NCBI GenBank assembly: GCA_005408345.1 | Contig: SEMN01001249.1 | Coordinates: 1-64,000, forward strand | Direction of reading: 5' to 3' | Length of the DNA stretch: 64,000 nucleotides | Source: Macquaria australasica | Taxonomy: Eukaryota; Chordata; Actinopteri; Centrarchiformes; Percichthyidae | In this document: positions 47,275 through 59,731 of the stretch, piece after piece | Layout of the letters: each line of letters starts with the position of its first letter | Position numbering within the stretch: the first letter of the stretch is position 1 | The notes under the pieces: generated by a model | Told to the model about the DNA's origin: nothing | Seen by the model: the letters and a program-made list of their open reading frames with translations, nothing else | Databases searched by the model: none | Translations under genes and position numbers: made by a program

Positions 47275-49380
47275 CTAGTCGTCTTCATCGTCGTCGTCAT
47301 CCTCGCCTTCGTCTTCCACGTCTCTCTTCCTCTTCTGTCCCTGAACGCCTGCCTGAACGCCTGCCTGATCCTCTGCAGAGAGAAAGAGAACCAACCAATC
47401 AGAGGAGGCTGACAGGATTCTGACCATTAAAACCTCAGACCGCTGCCACAAGCCACACAAATCCCATGATGCTTCACTCACCTTCCTCCTCCTCCTCTGC
47501 ATAGTCGTCCTCATCCTCATCCTCCTCCTGAGATGAAGCGAAGAAGAAGTTGCAATACAGAGTGGGTCAATAATTTCAAAATAAAAGACTCAAAGCTATT
47601 AGAAGCAGCAGGTTTCTGATTGGACAACACTAATGAAGCTCTAAAACTATTGATCACGTCTACATCACTGTGACCAGGCTGATCTCCATCAGACCGACTC
47701 TGACAGGCTGCTGGTACAAATGTTTTGTTTCAATTGATTTTGGAATATATATTCTAATATATGTATAATGGAAATTATAGAAAATGTATTTAATAACAAT
47801 AATACAATTTAAAAACTAAAACAATAAAATATTATACTGATGATTCAAATTTATAATGTAAATTACGAAATGATACTCTAAATATAAAAAACAAATACAT
47901 TTTTTATTAAGAAACATTATAAAAAAGACATTTTGCCTTAAAAAAGACTAAAGACAAAATATAACTAGTGTCCACGACATAGTTTCTGTAGTTATTCAAA
48001 TTAACACGAATGTGTTTCAAAACATTTTTAATCCAAAAGGAGACAAAAACCTCGTTCCTGTTTACCAACATGTGTCCTCAGAGGCGGCCATTTTGGTGCT
48101 GAACCTGGTCAAGAACATGGTCACACCTGATGTTACAGCTGAGGTCAATCCATCAGACCGGCAAAGTTCAGACCAGGCAGAGAACTGGACGACATGTCGT
48201 GGTTCATGTCTTCCTGTTTGTGAACGAGTCTCTTGTTTTAAACCTCGGTGAGATCAAATCAAACTATTAAACATCCGTTACAGATGTTTTATATTGTTTT
48301 CAGAGTTTAGAAAAGCAGCATCTCACCAACAGATATTTCAGAGTGCAGCCCTGGGTGTGCTCCTGATCTACTAACCAGGTGCTGCAAATCAACATTGTTC
48401 AACTGTCACTAAATCTGCTTTACAGTATTTTCCAAAGTGTAATACCAGTATTTCATCATATGAAACCTGTCAATGTTTCATATTATTCAACAGAATTACA
48501 TCCTTCTGCTCTGCGTGGTCTCGCGCTGCCTTCGAGGTCTCTTCCAGAGTGCCGGTTCAGACTCAGCTGGAGCCTCAGTTCACTCCGTCGTTTTGGGAAA
48601 TTAAACCTGAAGCCAGATCAATAAAGAAGTAAAGTGCCTTAGTTTGTACAGTTCGTCTGTTCTCTGCCTGCTGAGGACAGGTGCATTATGGGAAGGTGAG
48701 CAGACCCCTGTCTAAGCCGGTTGTAGATCGACCTGCAGGCCGAAGCCTGAGTTGCCCACCTGATCGCCCCGGTTCACTTGAAAGCTCAGCCCCACCTCTC
48801 CTCCCTCTGAGCAGTCCTCATCCTCCTCTTCATCGTCTTCCTCGTCATAGTCGCCAGTCTGCCCCGCCCCGTCCTCGCCGTCTTCGTCTGTGAACACAAA
48901 GACCACGTTCAGACAGGAGAGGGGTACAGTTGAGTTTCCACTGGTCCTCTACTAAACACACATAGTCCCACCTTCATCGTCGGCCTCGGAGTCGGGGGCC
49001 TCGTTGTCCTCCTGGTCGAAGCCGTCCAGGTAGGTGACCTGAGGCAGCAGCTCGAACACGCTCTCCCTGTAGTCCTCCAGAGACGTGATCTCACAGTTGA
49101 ACAGGTCCAGACTCTGCAGGCTCTTCAGGTTTTGCTGCAGCAGAAAACATTGTGTTAGCATGTTAGCATCTACAAACAGCTACATGACTGGAGGCACGGG
49201 TCAGTGTGTGTGTGTGTGTGTGTTCTGACCAGCGCCTCCACGTTGCTCAGCTCTTTGATCTTGTTCCCGCTCAGGTTGAGGTAGATCAGGTTGGGACATT
49301 TCTCTGACAGAGTCTCCAGAGAACCCGACAGGTTGTTGTCACTCAGCTCCAACTGAGAAAACAAAGACACAACAGTCAGA

Positions 49381-49430
<50 letters not shown>

Positions 49431-50930
49431 TACCTTGCGTAGTTTGGGCAGTGAGGGCAGTTTAGCCAGCGAGCTCAGACCCACGTTGACCATGCTGAGG
49501 AACTCCAGCTCTGTGAAGGCGTCTGTCAGACCTTCAACCTCTCCGTCTGCAGAGCGACTGTTATCAACCACCAGCTCTGCTATCTGACAGACAGACAGAG
49601 AGAAACAGGCATGAGTACTGTGGTATTTAGAGCCACAGACCAAACTGAACACAACAAAGTACTCTGAGCGTCTTTATTTGAAAGAAGTTTCTGTGCTATA
49701 TTAATATTCACTTTATTAGCAGTGATGCTGTTACTCTTGTATGTGTTCAGTCCTGTTCTGCGTAATGACATTACAGCTGACCTTCACCTACAAGAGCTTC
49801 AACCTGCTGCTCCTCTGATGTCCACTAGATGCTTCGACAAAAACGATCCGTCTATCAGTCAATCGACAGTAAATGAATCTGCAACTGTTTAGATAATCAA
49901 TGAATCATTTCAGTTTTAAGCTTCTTTAAATGTGAAGATCTGCTGCTTTTCTTTGTCATAAATGACAAAAATAAAATAAACATCTTTGGTCTGTTGGTCG
50001 AACTAAACAAGCACCTTGAACACATCACGTGAGCTTAGAGAAAGATGAAACCTTTTCACTATTTTAAAACATTTTATAGACTAACAGCTAATTGATTAAT
50101 CAAGAAAATAACTGGCAAATAAATTGATAATTATAATAATTGTTAGTTGCTGCTTCAACTGAAGTGAAGAAATGCAACAAATTCTCACATTTGAGAAGCT
50201 GGAAGCAGAGAATATCTGGAACTTTTTTTTTTTAAATGACTACATTTCCTTTTTAAAAAATTTTTCAGCTGGTTTTGTTTTACTTTTCCCAGGTATACAG
50301 GTGCACAAGCAGAATACTGTTCTGTGCTGTATGTGCAGACACTGCAGACTGTTTATTCAGCAGCTTTCACATGCATGCAGATGTGTGTGTGTGTTTACGT
50401 GTGGATTACTGCGGGGGCTTCGGTGCACGTCTTTATTCATATATACTTTGAGATGTCTGTGGGTGGATAAATCTGTATATTAGGAAGTCTGTATATTATA
50501 TTTATTTTAATTATTTTATGTGCCATCAGTGAGGGTGGAGGCGGCAGGTGCGAGGCTTTTGGAGGTTGGGATGGTTTGGGGAACAGGCAGGTGAAAGGAT
50601 CTTCAGGTGAGTTTACAGCATGATGATTATATGGTATTTTCGGGTGAATGGATGCATCTACCTGCGGATAAACTCATGCTACAATTTAATAAAGAAGTAA
50701 TCGCTAAAAAAACCCAAACTCAAATTAGTTGCAGAATTATTTTCAATCAACTAATCAATTAATTGACTATTTGTTTCAGCTCTAATAATGACGTCCAAAA
50801 ACATCCTAGAATAACAGCCAGGAGGCATATAAAATATTAGTTATTATTATATATATTGTTAACATATATATATAAGAAAGAGAGATAGTAGACATACATA
50901 TATACATTACAGAGTTATTATTATATATGA

Positions 50931-50967
<37 letters not shown>

Positions 50968-52799
50968 TACAATAACATATATATATATATATATATATAT
51001 GATATATATATATATACACACATTATATATATACACATATTAGCATATATAGCAGAGGCTGAGCATACATATATAGCAGTATATGTTATACATATAAGAT
51101 ATATAACAATTATATTATACATATGTATATGTGTGTGTGTGTGTGTGTGTATATATGTATATATACACACACACACATGGAGAGACGCTGTGCTGAGTGT
51201 GTTGGTGTGAGATCCCAGCTCTTGGAGGACTTTGTTCAGACTGGTGGCTGCTTTTATTTCCCAGAGTTCCTCTGGTTCCTGGGCTTATATAACCAGCAGA
51301 GCTTCAGCCTGCAGGCCGACAGGCATCAATGGAGACCAACAGCACCACCATTACACTGTGTGTGTGTGTGTGTGCGCGCAGGGGTTTAACCTACTATAAT
51401 CTACATGCGCTGTGTGTGTGTGTGTGTGTGTGGGGGGGGGGGGGTTGTCTTCTGAACCTCCACACACACCATCTGTCGGCATCCCCCAATTCATAAAACA
51501 TGACACCGGCAAGTTGTCTGCTGGATGAGTTTGTAATGGAAGTGAATTAAGTCTGAATGGTGAGCACGAGTGTGTGTATTATTTAGGAAGCCGGTCGGTC
51601 GGCAGTCCGGTTATATAACTTCACACACACACACACACACACACACCGCATAGCAGCGCGTTTACAGTGTTTTAATTCATTTAAAATGTTTAATAGAGAT
51701 TACAATCGTCTAGTCCTGTGGATGTAGTCCGGTATACTCATTTAACTACAGACAGACCATAGTAATCCGCGTGGTTAAACTGAAGACAGTAATCTGTTTA
51801 CTTTAAAGCCTCGTCCAGTAACGCCATTTTGATTCGTTACGACGCTGTTATTCAAACACCGACACCCGTTACACGGCGGTAATCCCCTACGGTAACGGGG
51901 CTTTTAACAGCCGCTGAATAGACATATGTAGATATCCCGTCGAAACAACCGCTAATCCGCTTTCTGTAACGTTAAGTAGGTAACGCGTTACTACCGAGCC
52001 CCAGCTCCCCTCAACATGTCTGTGACCGGCCTCGACCGCCGCCGAGCAGGGTCGCACGGAAATGTCGATAAAAGCCTCAAAAAGACGCAAAATTTAGCTT
52101 AAACTTAATTTAACGAAGCGAAGATTGATATAATTTGCGGAGATGCGATATTTCCGTCGAAGTTTAAGCCGTTGGCGACTTAAGATGTCCGCTCGCAGAG
52201 AGCCACGAAGCACCAGCCGCCGCTGTTACCGCGCAGTGTTTGTGCGGGACCAGAGCCCGCAGTGGGCTCTGGTCCCGCACAAACTAACTCTCCGCCTGCT
52301 AAGGGGTTATTCGTTATCGTTACGTCGTATTCTCCGTTAAACTCGCGGTCCTCCGAGCGGCCGCTGACCGATTAAAAGTTAAAGTGTGTGTTTTTACATG
52401 GACGGGACATGAGGAAACTGCTCGGTGGGATGAGGACCGTAAATGCAGCTGATGCGTTCAGATGGATTAGTTTGTGTCCGCGGGGCCACCGGAGAGGAGG
52501 AGCCGCTGAGATGCTTCCACATCCGTCTGGCACCGCTGTTCTCAGCCGACCTGCGGGCGGTAGTTATCAAACTAACCGATCGGAGGTTTAACGGACCGTG
52601 TCCGAAAGCCAACTTGCCGTTCGTGGTGGCGGTAAGCGGACCCGTGTGATGAGCGAGGGGAGCAGCCAGCCAGGCTCCGGTCGCACATCACCTCCCGGGC
52701 TATTTCAGGAACAATTAAAATGTTATTAAAATCAAAGCGGCTCACCTCCGCCGGACTCCTGTTCCGCAGCTCTAACGTGATCCTCTTCTTCATGTCCAT
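47275..52799 (-). CDS. anp32e: Anp32e, acidic LRR nuclear phosphoprotein / H2A.Z chaperone
   Basis: Seven coding exons on the minus strand: 52799-52746, 49583-49434, 49352-49230, 49134-48972, 48887-48760, 47527-47482 and 47372-47275 (TAG). All splice sites are GT-AG and keep frame, giving 253 residues (human 268). The start is MDMKKRITLELRNRSPAE. Leucine-rich repeats follow (ELEFLSMVNVGLSSLAKLPS; LELSDNNLSGSLETLSEKCP; LNLSGNKIKELSNVEAL), then the LRR cap (NCEITSLEDYRESVFELL, TYLDGFDQEDNEAPDSE). The rest is an acidic tail with an EVGLSF block, DDYAEEEE and a final QKRKRDVEDEGEDDDDDEDD containing a nuclear signal. In mammals Anp32e removes H2A.Z from chromatin and inhibits PP2A; here the H2A.Z-binding segment after EVGLS is shorter and diverged. 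Its 3.2 kb first intron holds AT/GT repeats, a MITE-like repeat and a perfect hairpin. The seven-residue-unit GQKRKR ending separates ANP32E from ANP32A/B only weakly; synteny supports E. Confidence 0.95.
49387..49430. repeat. (GT)n microsatellite in anp32e intron
   Basis: A pure GT run between exons 49352-49230 and 49583-49434. A second run (49205-49222) lies next to the following donor. Confidence 0.9.
49840..50165. repeat. AT-rich MITE-like dispersed repeat
   Basis: Words such as GAAGATCTGCTGCTTTTCTT, CATTTTATAGACTAACAGC and AATTGTTAGTTGCTGCTTC define a family also seen at 56131-56640 and in fragments elsewhere. Its ends (GTTAGTTGCTGC, AATCAATGAATCATTTCAG) are diverged inverted repeats. 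I take it to be a non-autonomous DNA element in anp32e intron 1. Confidence 0.6.
50835..51180. repeat. (AT)n and (GT)n microsatellite cluster
   Basis: Long TATATA runs (50930-50960, 50978-51016) with TATACATATA variants, then (GT)n at 51131-51150 and (CA)n at 51165-51176. Tyr/Ile-rich frames are artefacts. Confidence 0.92.
51412..51444. repeat. (GT)n followed by a G-run
   Basis: A GT run ends in thirteen consecutive G bases (about 51432-51444). Confidence 0.85.
52238..52284. other. Perfect 21-bp inverted repeat (hairpin)
   Basis: Left arm 52238-52258 (begins GTTTGTGCGGGAC, ends AGAGCCC), loop GCAGT (52259-52263), right arm 52264-52284, its exact reverse complement. Pairing stops abruptly on both outer sides. 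It lies in anp32e intron 1, about 460 bp downstream of the anp32e first coding exon, in CpG-rich sequence. Function unknown. Confidence 0.92.
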
Positions 52800-53020
52800 T
52801 GTGAGATCTGGTCTGCGGCGAACAGCTGAGGAACTCCGGGATCCGAGCGGCGGCTGCTCTCCTCTGATGGCCGCAGTTTGCCCACTGATCCTCCATGATA
52901 CCTCGCGCCCAGCCCCCTCCCTGCGGCCCCGCCCCCGCCTCTCTGCCGCCGCTGATTGGACGGTGGGCACGTCAATCAGGACCGATCAGCCATAATCCAC
53001 GAGCTGGGCGGTAATAACCC
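52800..53020 (-). promoter_or_regulatory. anp32e promoter region, GC-rich
   Basis: GC- and CpG-rich sequence just upstream of the anp32e start codon, including CGGCCCCGCCCCCGCC (GC-box type) at about 52922-52938. A CCAAT box lies on the minus strand (ATTGG on plus, 52955-52959). CpG richness continues into intron 1 to about 52150. Position and composition support a housekeeping-type promoter; the start site is not mapped. Confidence 0.65.
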
Positions 53021-53040
53021 AAAGCCAGCGGCAGCCCGTG

Positions 53041-56000
53041 AAGCCTCATGGGAGCTGTAGTTATTTCTTCATAAAAATGACGACGTCTCCAACTTTATTG
53101 TCCAGTACAGCACGAGATGGACAGAAAACCTCCGCGACATGTTTCAGCTTTACAGGAAGGCCGAGGACATCAGAACAAAACAGAAGCTACAGCTGGCAGG
53201 CTAATGCTCTGTTGGATTAACAATACATCAATCAAACCTGGTCGATCATGATCAGCATTTTTATTCAAATAAGATAAAACTGCAATAAAGTGATAAACTC
53301 AGGTATTTATGCATTTCCACAATTCTGAAATTTATATATGAAAATGTTTACATTTAGATCATAGTTTTGAGGACTACATTGATCATTTGAATTCACATTT
53401 AAAGGAACAGTCTGATTTCTCGGAGACAGTTTTGGTCAGTTGCTTCCTGTTCACTGTTTACAAGCTAAAACAAGCAACTTCTTCCAAACTTGTCCACCGA
53501 GTCTGAATCTAACTAAGATGAGTATTTCTCTGCATGACACACAGGATGCATTTACCTGTAGTGTCTCACTAAGCTACCTGTCCAGCTGGATTCTTACACT
53601 TACTGTCTATGTGCTAATGTACTAAACTGCATTATAGCTCACGTTCCACTTTCTCACCTGATCACCTGTATCTCCAGAGCAGGTACCTGTCTGCTCCCTC
53701 CCTGTTTCTCTGTGCTGCCTGCAGTGTGGCCACATATCACTATTTTACCTGAAGATCATTTTAATTTGATACACTCAATATTCTGCTTGTTGCTAGTTTT
53801 ATTAGCTTTAATGTAACCCTGCTGTTTATCTACAGTAGGTGTATAAAGATCAGTGTTCAGCAGTAACTGTTACCTGAGACGTTACCTGTTTTGGTAGCTC
53901 GTAACTTCCTGTCTGAATAAAAACTTGTATGTCCAGCTGTGCTGCTTTCTGAGCTTTTCAGGTAACGTTACTTCCTCCATTGACTTCTTGTTGACTTCTG
54001 CAAAGGAAGATGGTGTGATGCGATCGAAAGCTCCAGAACAGCTACTAAATGTGGAAAGATTGTTTTGTCTGCTGCTGTTTCTAAAGGTCAAGAATGAGTT
54101 AATATGTTTGAGAAAACATCAATAGAAGTTCCATATGGTTACATAGAGACAACTGAACAAGCTCCTTCCACTAAGAAAGACTGCAAGATGCTGTCAAAAG
54201 CTCTGGAAATGAGTCAGTCACCTTTACCTTATTATAAACTGTGAAACATGAAGGATGTTATTTCTTGCTTATTCATATTTATTATTCCTGCTAACATTGG
54301 TTTTTGTCTGATTGGTCTGCGGAGGCGATTCACTAGAAGTTTCTTCTAAACAAATGCATCAAATCGAAATTTGTCAGAAGCAAACATTAGTTTTCCATTT
54401 TAGTAAATTAAGTCTGAGATTAAAAGTTTATTCTTGACCTTGGAAACAGCAGTTGGGAAAACAATCTCAACACAAGGTCCATTTAGCAGCTGTAGGTTTT
54501 ATTTTTGCTTCCAAGGTCAAAGTGAAGCTAAAACTCACTCTACAACAGATACAAGCTGCTTTTATAATTTATTTCCTTTTTAAAAATGTTCTTTTTGTTG
54601 AATTTAGCTTTCACTTAACACATTAATTCTATTTTTATTAAAAATGTCTTCACTTCTGACGAGCTGAAGCAACTTAAATAATAAAACTAGTGTAATTTAT
54701 TATTAATTTGTGCCACAGAGCTGTAGTGTTTTTAAAAACTATTAGGAACACATCAATGAGCCACACTAGTGCACTGAAGCACATGTTCAGGTGTGTTCGT
54801 AGCAGTCAGCTCAACACCTGAATGCCTCGCGCTGTGTTCAGGTGCCACTGTGTGAAAGTATCAAAAACACAACCAACAAAGTTCTTATTCAAAAAAAAAA
54901 AACAAGTGTTTATATTTCATGTTACCAATGCAGGCAGCCACCATCATCATCATCACGGTGAAGCATTCAGGTACAGTTAAAAAAATACAACTTTATATGT
55001 ACATAGAAAAAGGTTGGCTTCGCTGAGTTTACAAAAATAACTACCGTACTCAACTCAAATCTCTGATCAGAGGACAGAAGAGCACGACGGGCTGCTGAGG
55101 GGATACAGGTGGGTCTATCAGCTGACGGGTAGTAATCAATAACTGCTTTCCACTGTGGGACCCAACAGGGCTGAACCAGGACAACTCAAAACCGGGGAAA
55201 GGAACATGTTTTAAAGACCTCACTGCTGACTTTAGATGTTTCATCTAGACTAATTTCCTTCCTGCCAGGCAGCAGCTGGTTTCAGTTCATCTCTATGAAA
55301 ATCAACCTGCTTCAGAGATCATTAATCACAGCCAAAGTTACATTTTAACGCAAAAAAAAGTGTTGAATTTGAAAAGCTTTGTCATCGTCATGTCGACTTA
55401 CAGTTTACATGATCATGTTACATTTCCTTCCTGCTAATATTCGCTCCTTCTCTTCAGTTGAAGTGCGTTTCCTGCTCAGGTGAGATCTGCAGCCGCCAGA
55501 GAAACTGATGAACTGTGTTTGGAAGTGGAGAAGTAATTATTCCATCCAAGGCTGGATTACTAACTGGGCAAAGTCGCCAGCTGCCTTGTGACTCCAGACC
55601 TGCAGGGGCCCGAATGTGCCAGGTGCTGCATGTCAATATGGTAAAATGCTAAGTATAATATCAACTAATGTGTTATTAGCCAATTCTGTGCCCTGTAGTG
55701 GCCCTGTGGTCATATTACCACATTATAAAGGTGTTTTTAACCAAATCACCACACGTGCTGTCACACTGGCTGGTGGCTGAGTCTCTCAGATGCCACAACA
55801 TGAAGTTACTATGGTTTTCTGTGTGCAAAACAGGAAGTTGGAAGTGACATGGGACATTCACACTTCAACAGGGACCGAAGATTTCAGTTTGGTCGTTTTC
55901 TGGATTTAAAACGTTGCTGTTCAACAGCCAACTCTCATGTTTCAGATATCGGAGTGTCCTTGAACTCACCAGCAGGGACAGGTTTCGACTGCATTACCAC

Positions 56001-56130
56001 ACCTTAACTTTAACCAAAAAATAAAGCTGTCTACATGACTGCAAGTTTTATAAAAAAGAAAAAGAAAAGGACAGTTCAACAGGAATGTAAAACATAAAGT
56101 GGAATTAAAGAGCTAAAAATATGCAGAACA
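53041..56130. other. Region between anp32e and gabpb2, no gene recognised
   Basis: No exon recognised on either strand. Features are minor: an A-run (54890-54901), CATCATCATCATCACG (54942-54957) and dispersed-repeat words near 53440-53640. Part may belong to a long gabpb2 3' UTR on the minus strand, which I cannot delimit. Confidence 0.45.
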
Positions 56131-56640
56131 GGATTAACGATTATTTTCATTATCGATTAATCTGCCGATTATTTTCACGATTAACTGATTAATCGTTTAG
56201 TCTATAAAATGTCCAAAAATTTTGAAAAATAATCAACACGGTTTCCCAGAGCCCAAAGTGACGTCTTCAATTTGCTTCTTTTGTTCGAAAACAGTCCAAA
56301 ACCCAAAAGCTCTTCATTTACTGTCACAAAGAAAAGCAGCAAATCTTCACATTTAAGAAGCTGGAACCAGCAAGTGTTTGACATTTTTGCTTGAAAATTG
56401 ACTGAAACGATTAATCAATTATCAAAATAGTTGGCGATTAATTTCAACTCTTCTATGACAGCAGTTTGAATCTCTTTGGGTTTCGTTGGTCGAACAAAAC
56501 AAGAAGACCTTGGACTCTGGAGACCTCTGGACTGGAGAAATGGTAATGGGAATCTTTCACCATTTTATAGACTAAACTAAGAATCTATCAAATAATCAGC
56601 AGATTAATTGATAATGAAAACAATCATGAGTTGCAGCGTT
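56131..56640. repeat. Two MITE-like repeat copies, head to head
   Basis: First copy, about 56131-56455: starts ACGATTATTTTCATTATCGA and contains CAGAGCCCAAAGTGACGTCT and AAAGAAAAGCAGCAAATCTT. Second, partial copy, about 56462-56640, runs the other way: contains TTTATAGACTAAACTAAGAA and ends ATTAATTGATAATGAAAACA then GAGTTGCAGC. This is the same family as 49840-50165. The ends resemble the hAT-type termini of 59756-60896 in starting near AGGGCTG/GCTGCAAC, which suggests a hAT origin. Confidence 0.65.
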
Positions 56641-57097
56641 GCTAGACCCAACAAGCCTTTCACCACCTGACGATGGAAAACAAAGCTGGTTTGAAATAAT
56701 AATCAACATAAGCAAGTTAAAGTTTCCATGATGATCTGGTTCAGTTCTTGTCAGGACTCTGGGATCTATGAAACTCAGAGCCAGTCAGTCTGGGAGTAAA
56801 GATGAGTTTTTCTATATTCAAACATTAACTGGCTTGTGAAAGTGAAGACGCTTTGTCCCAAAATGGCCATTTGGCTTCCTTACTCGGCGCCCAGAATGGT
56901 TTTTAAAGAAATAAAAGTTTGTTCTGTTCGTAAACATGATTAAGTCACAGCCGATGTTCAAAAACAAAACTGATTATAAACAGCAACAAAAATCATAAAA
57001 GTAGGAAAGCAGTTATTTTAGTGTCCAGAAAATCTTTTTTCTTTCCCTTCACAGCATCCAGTCATGGCCTTATTTTGTTCGTACTCTTCTGGGGAAG

Positions 57098-58057
57098 CAA
57101 AATGGTGCAAGCTACAGCAAGGTTTGATTAACTGGGTTTCAAAAACGTTTAATGACAGAGTTATAAAAGGCATCAGATGTGTTTGTTCAGGGATTTACCC
57201 AATAAAAACAACCCACTGACAAAAGCTGAACACAACGTAAATAAAGGGATTTAGGGAATTGGGTATACTGGGGATAACCATCGGCACTTAAAAGTCAACC
57301 GGGGAAATGTTAAATTCAAAAACCAAAACTCTAAATTCCTGCTGTATGAGTGTCCTCAGGTTTAGTGATCTTGTCTTCATCAGTACTCACTGATATGGGG
57401 AAGCAAAATGGTGGGTTAAAGCGATGTTTAGGGAACAGACATGGCTGCATATAGGCAGGGCCGTCTTCCCAAACCTCATGTTGTTATTATAAATTACTTT
57501 GGGATCACTGATTGCGGTTATAACAAAAAAAAGTAAATATGTCTTTGAGCAATGGTCCGACCTCCTGAGTTAATTTATCTTTTGCCTCTCTGCCGTCGGT
57601 TTCTTCTTCTTCAGTTGGTCTCCATCTCTTCGATCCACTCATCCAGATTCATTCCCTTCTGCAGCAGCCATTTTGCATCCTGCTTAAGTAGGCATTCAGA
57701 GTACAAGTGGGAACTCAAAACGGTGCATGACTAAACTCCTCTGTCACGTTTGTTTAGTCCGTCTTTCTCTTCCTGCTGTTTTGTCTTTTTAGAAGAAAGC
57801 CATTTTGCTTCTTTCTGACATGTTATCTTTAAATCTTTCGGTGATTCAAAATGGTGCACGACTAAACTCCTCCAACACGTTTGTTTATGCCTCTATCAGT
57901 CTGTCTTTCTCCTACTGTGTTGTCTTTTTAAGGACGCCATTTTGTTTCCCTCTCTGAAGTCATGTTTGTTTAGTCTGTTTTCAGTCATCTTTATCCTCCT
58001 ACTGTTTTTGGGGAAGCCATTTTGTTTCTTCTCTCTTCTTTTAGGGATTCAAAATGG
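57098..58057. repeat. Degenerate repeat array with CCATTTTG/CAAAATGG motifs
   Basis: Units of roughly 80-150 bp carry AAAATGGTGCACG..CTAAACTCCTC and TTTTTAGGGAAGCCATTTTG. The 8-mer CAAAATGG or its complement CCATTTTG occurs at 57098, 57404, 57668, 57800, 57847, 57937, 58017 and 58050, in both orientations, with a variant (CAAAACGG) near 57715. It lies 160-1120 bp downstream of the gabpb2 stop, most likely in its 3' UTR. Confidence 0.75.
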
Positions 58058-58220
58058 TGCACGCTTGAAACCATCCTGCCGTGACTCATTTCCTTCCCCT
58101 CCATCACACTCTCCGTTTAAAGGGATGCAAATTAGCGCGAGTCAAACCAACCATCTCTCGTCATGATCTGTCTTTTCGTCGGTGTGTCACTCCCTCCTTC
58201 CCCCTCCTCCCCCCTCTCTG

Positions 58221-59666
58221 TTAGGAGCTGACCTCTGTCGTCTCTCCCCCCGTTTCCACCAGCGTCACCTGACCCTCCTCCCCCTCCATGATGATCCCTC
58301 CCTCCTGCAGCACCACCATCTCTCCCTCCTCCTCCACCATGCCGGCCGCTGCCTCTTCCTCGTCCTCCTCCCCTCCCACCACCTCTTCGGGGCTGGCAGC
58401 GTTGGCGGCAACGGCGTTGGCATTGTTGGCCTGACTTTGGGACATGGCCTCCAGCTTGATGCGGTACTCCTCGGCCTCCTGCTCCTTACGCAGCAGCTGC
58501 TGCCGATACTCCTGCGCCTTCCTGTTGGCCTCCTGCAGCTGCCTCTGCAACAACTCCTGAAGAAGAAGAAGAAAAAGAAGAGACACTTTGTTTTTAATGT
58601 CAATAAACATCAGTATAAATAAAAGTTCTATCCCACAGACCAGGGACTTTTTGGAACCAGGAACTTAATGTAGTGCCTGGTTTTTCTGCAGTTAAAGTTC
58701 CTGAGTTCCTAAAAAGGTTCCCAGACCCCCGGAGAAGTTTCAGTGATGCCTTTTCATGCCTTGTATTATGTCTTTTAAGTCATATTTGCCTCATTAATTG
58801 TCTTGTTTTATTTTGTCACATTGTGGACAATAAAGTTCCTAACTAACTGGAAAGGACAAACATCCCGCGTCCTTCCTGCTGTCGTCTGTGTATCGGCCTT
58901 TTAACCGATGAATATATTTATCTCACTGTGTGAAAGGTGAATTTAGCTGCGTTAGCTGTGTGACTGCCATCTGTCCTCCGCTCACCGTCTCTCCTGTGTC
59001 GTTGTGATTGTTGGTCACCTCCAGCTTCCTCTTCCTGGAGGGTGGAGGCTGAGGCTCCTCCGTCACCACCTCCTCTGTCACTGTGTTGGCAGGCACCGCC
59101 AACACTTAAAACACAAACAGACACACAAACAGATTGATTACTAAAGTCCTGATGTGACTCAGAGTGTGTTGAACAGAGTGAAGGTTGTTGTGTCGTACTC
59201 TGCTGTCCGTGCTGCATGGTGACAAAGAACGGCGGCGCCATCCCTCCGGTGGTCTGCAGGTTGCCATGCTGGTCCGTTACTATAGTGATGACCCTCTGAC
59301 CCCCCTCGTTGACGACGGTGGCGTGCTGGATGTTGGAGTCCAGAGCGCTGGCGGCCATGGCTTCTTCTGAGTCACCTGAGACACACAGACACAAACATTA
59401 CACCTCCACAGGACGCGTTATAACGCTCAGTGTGTGTTTGAGTGTGTGTGTGTTTGTACCTGCGTTGGCCTTGTTGAGCAGCTCAGCCAGGTTCACCACC
59501 CCCCCCTGAATGGCAGGGATTCCCTGGATGATGAACTGCGGCTGGCTGGTGGTGGTGCTGGTCTCCACGTTCATACTCACCTGGTTCATGTTCACCTGGT
59601 TCATATTCACCTGGTTCTGCATGCCCTCCTACACACACAAAATTATTTATTATTAGATATTTTTAA

Positions 59667-59731
<65 letters not shown>

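Noticed and set aside
52238..52284. The hairpin as a microRNA gene
   Set aside because: The stem is only 21 bp with a 5-base loop and does not extend; too short for a usual pri-miRNA.
58182..58622. 146-codon plus-strand frame rich in Leu/His
   Set aside because: Shadow of the last gabpb2 exon on the other strand.
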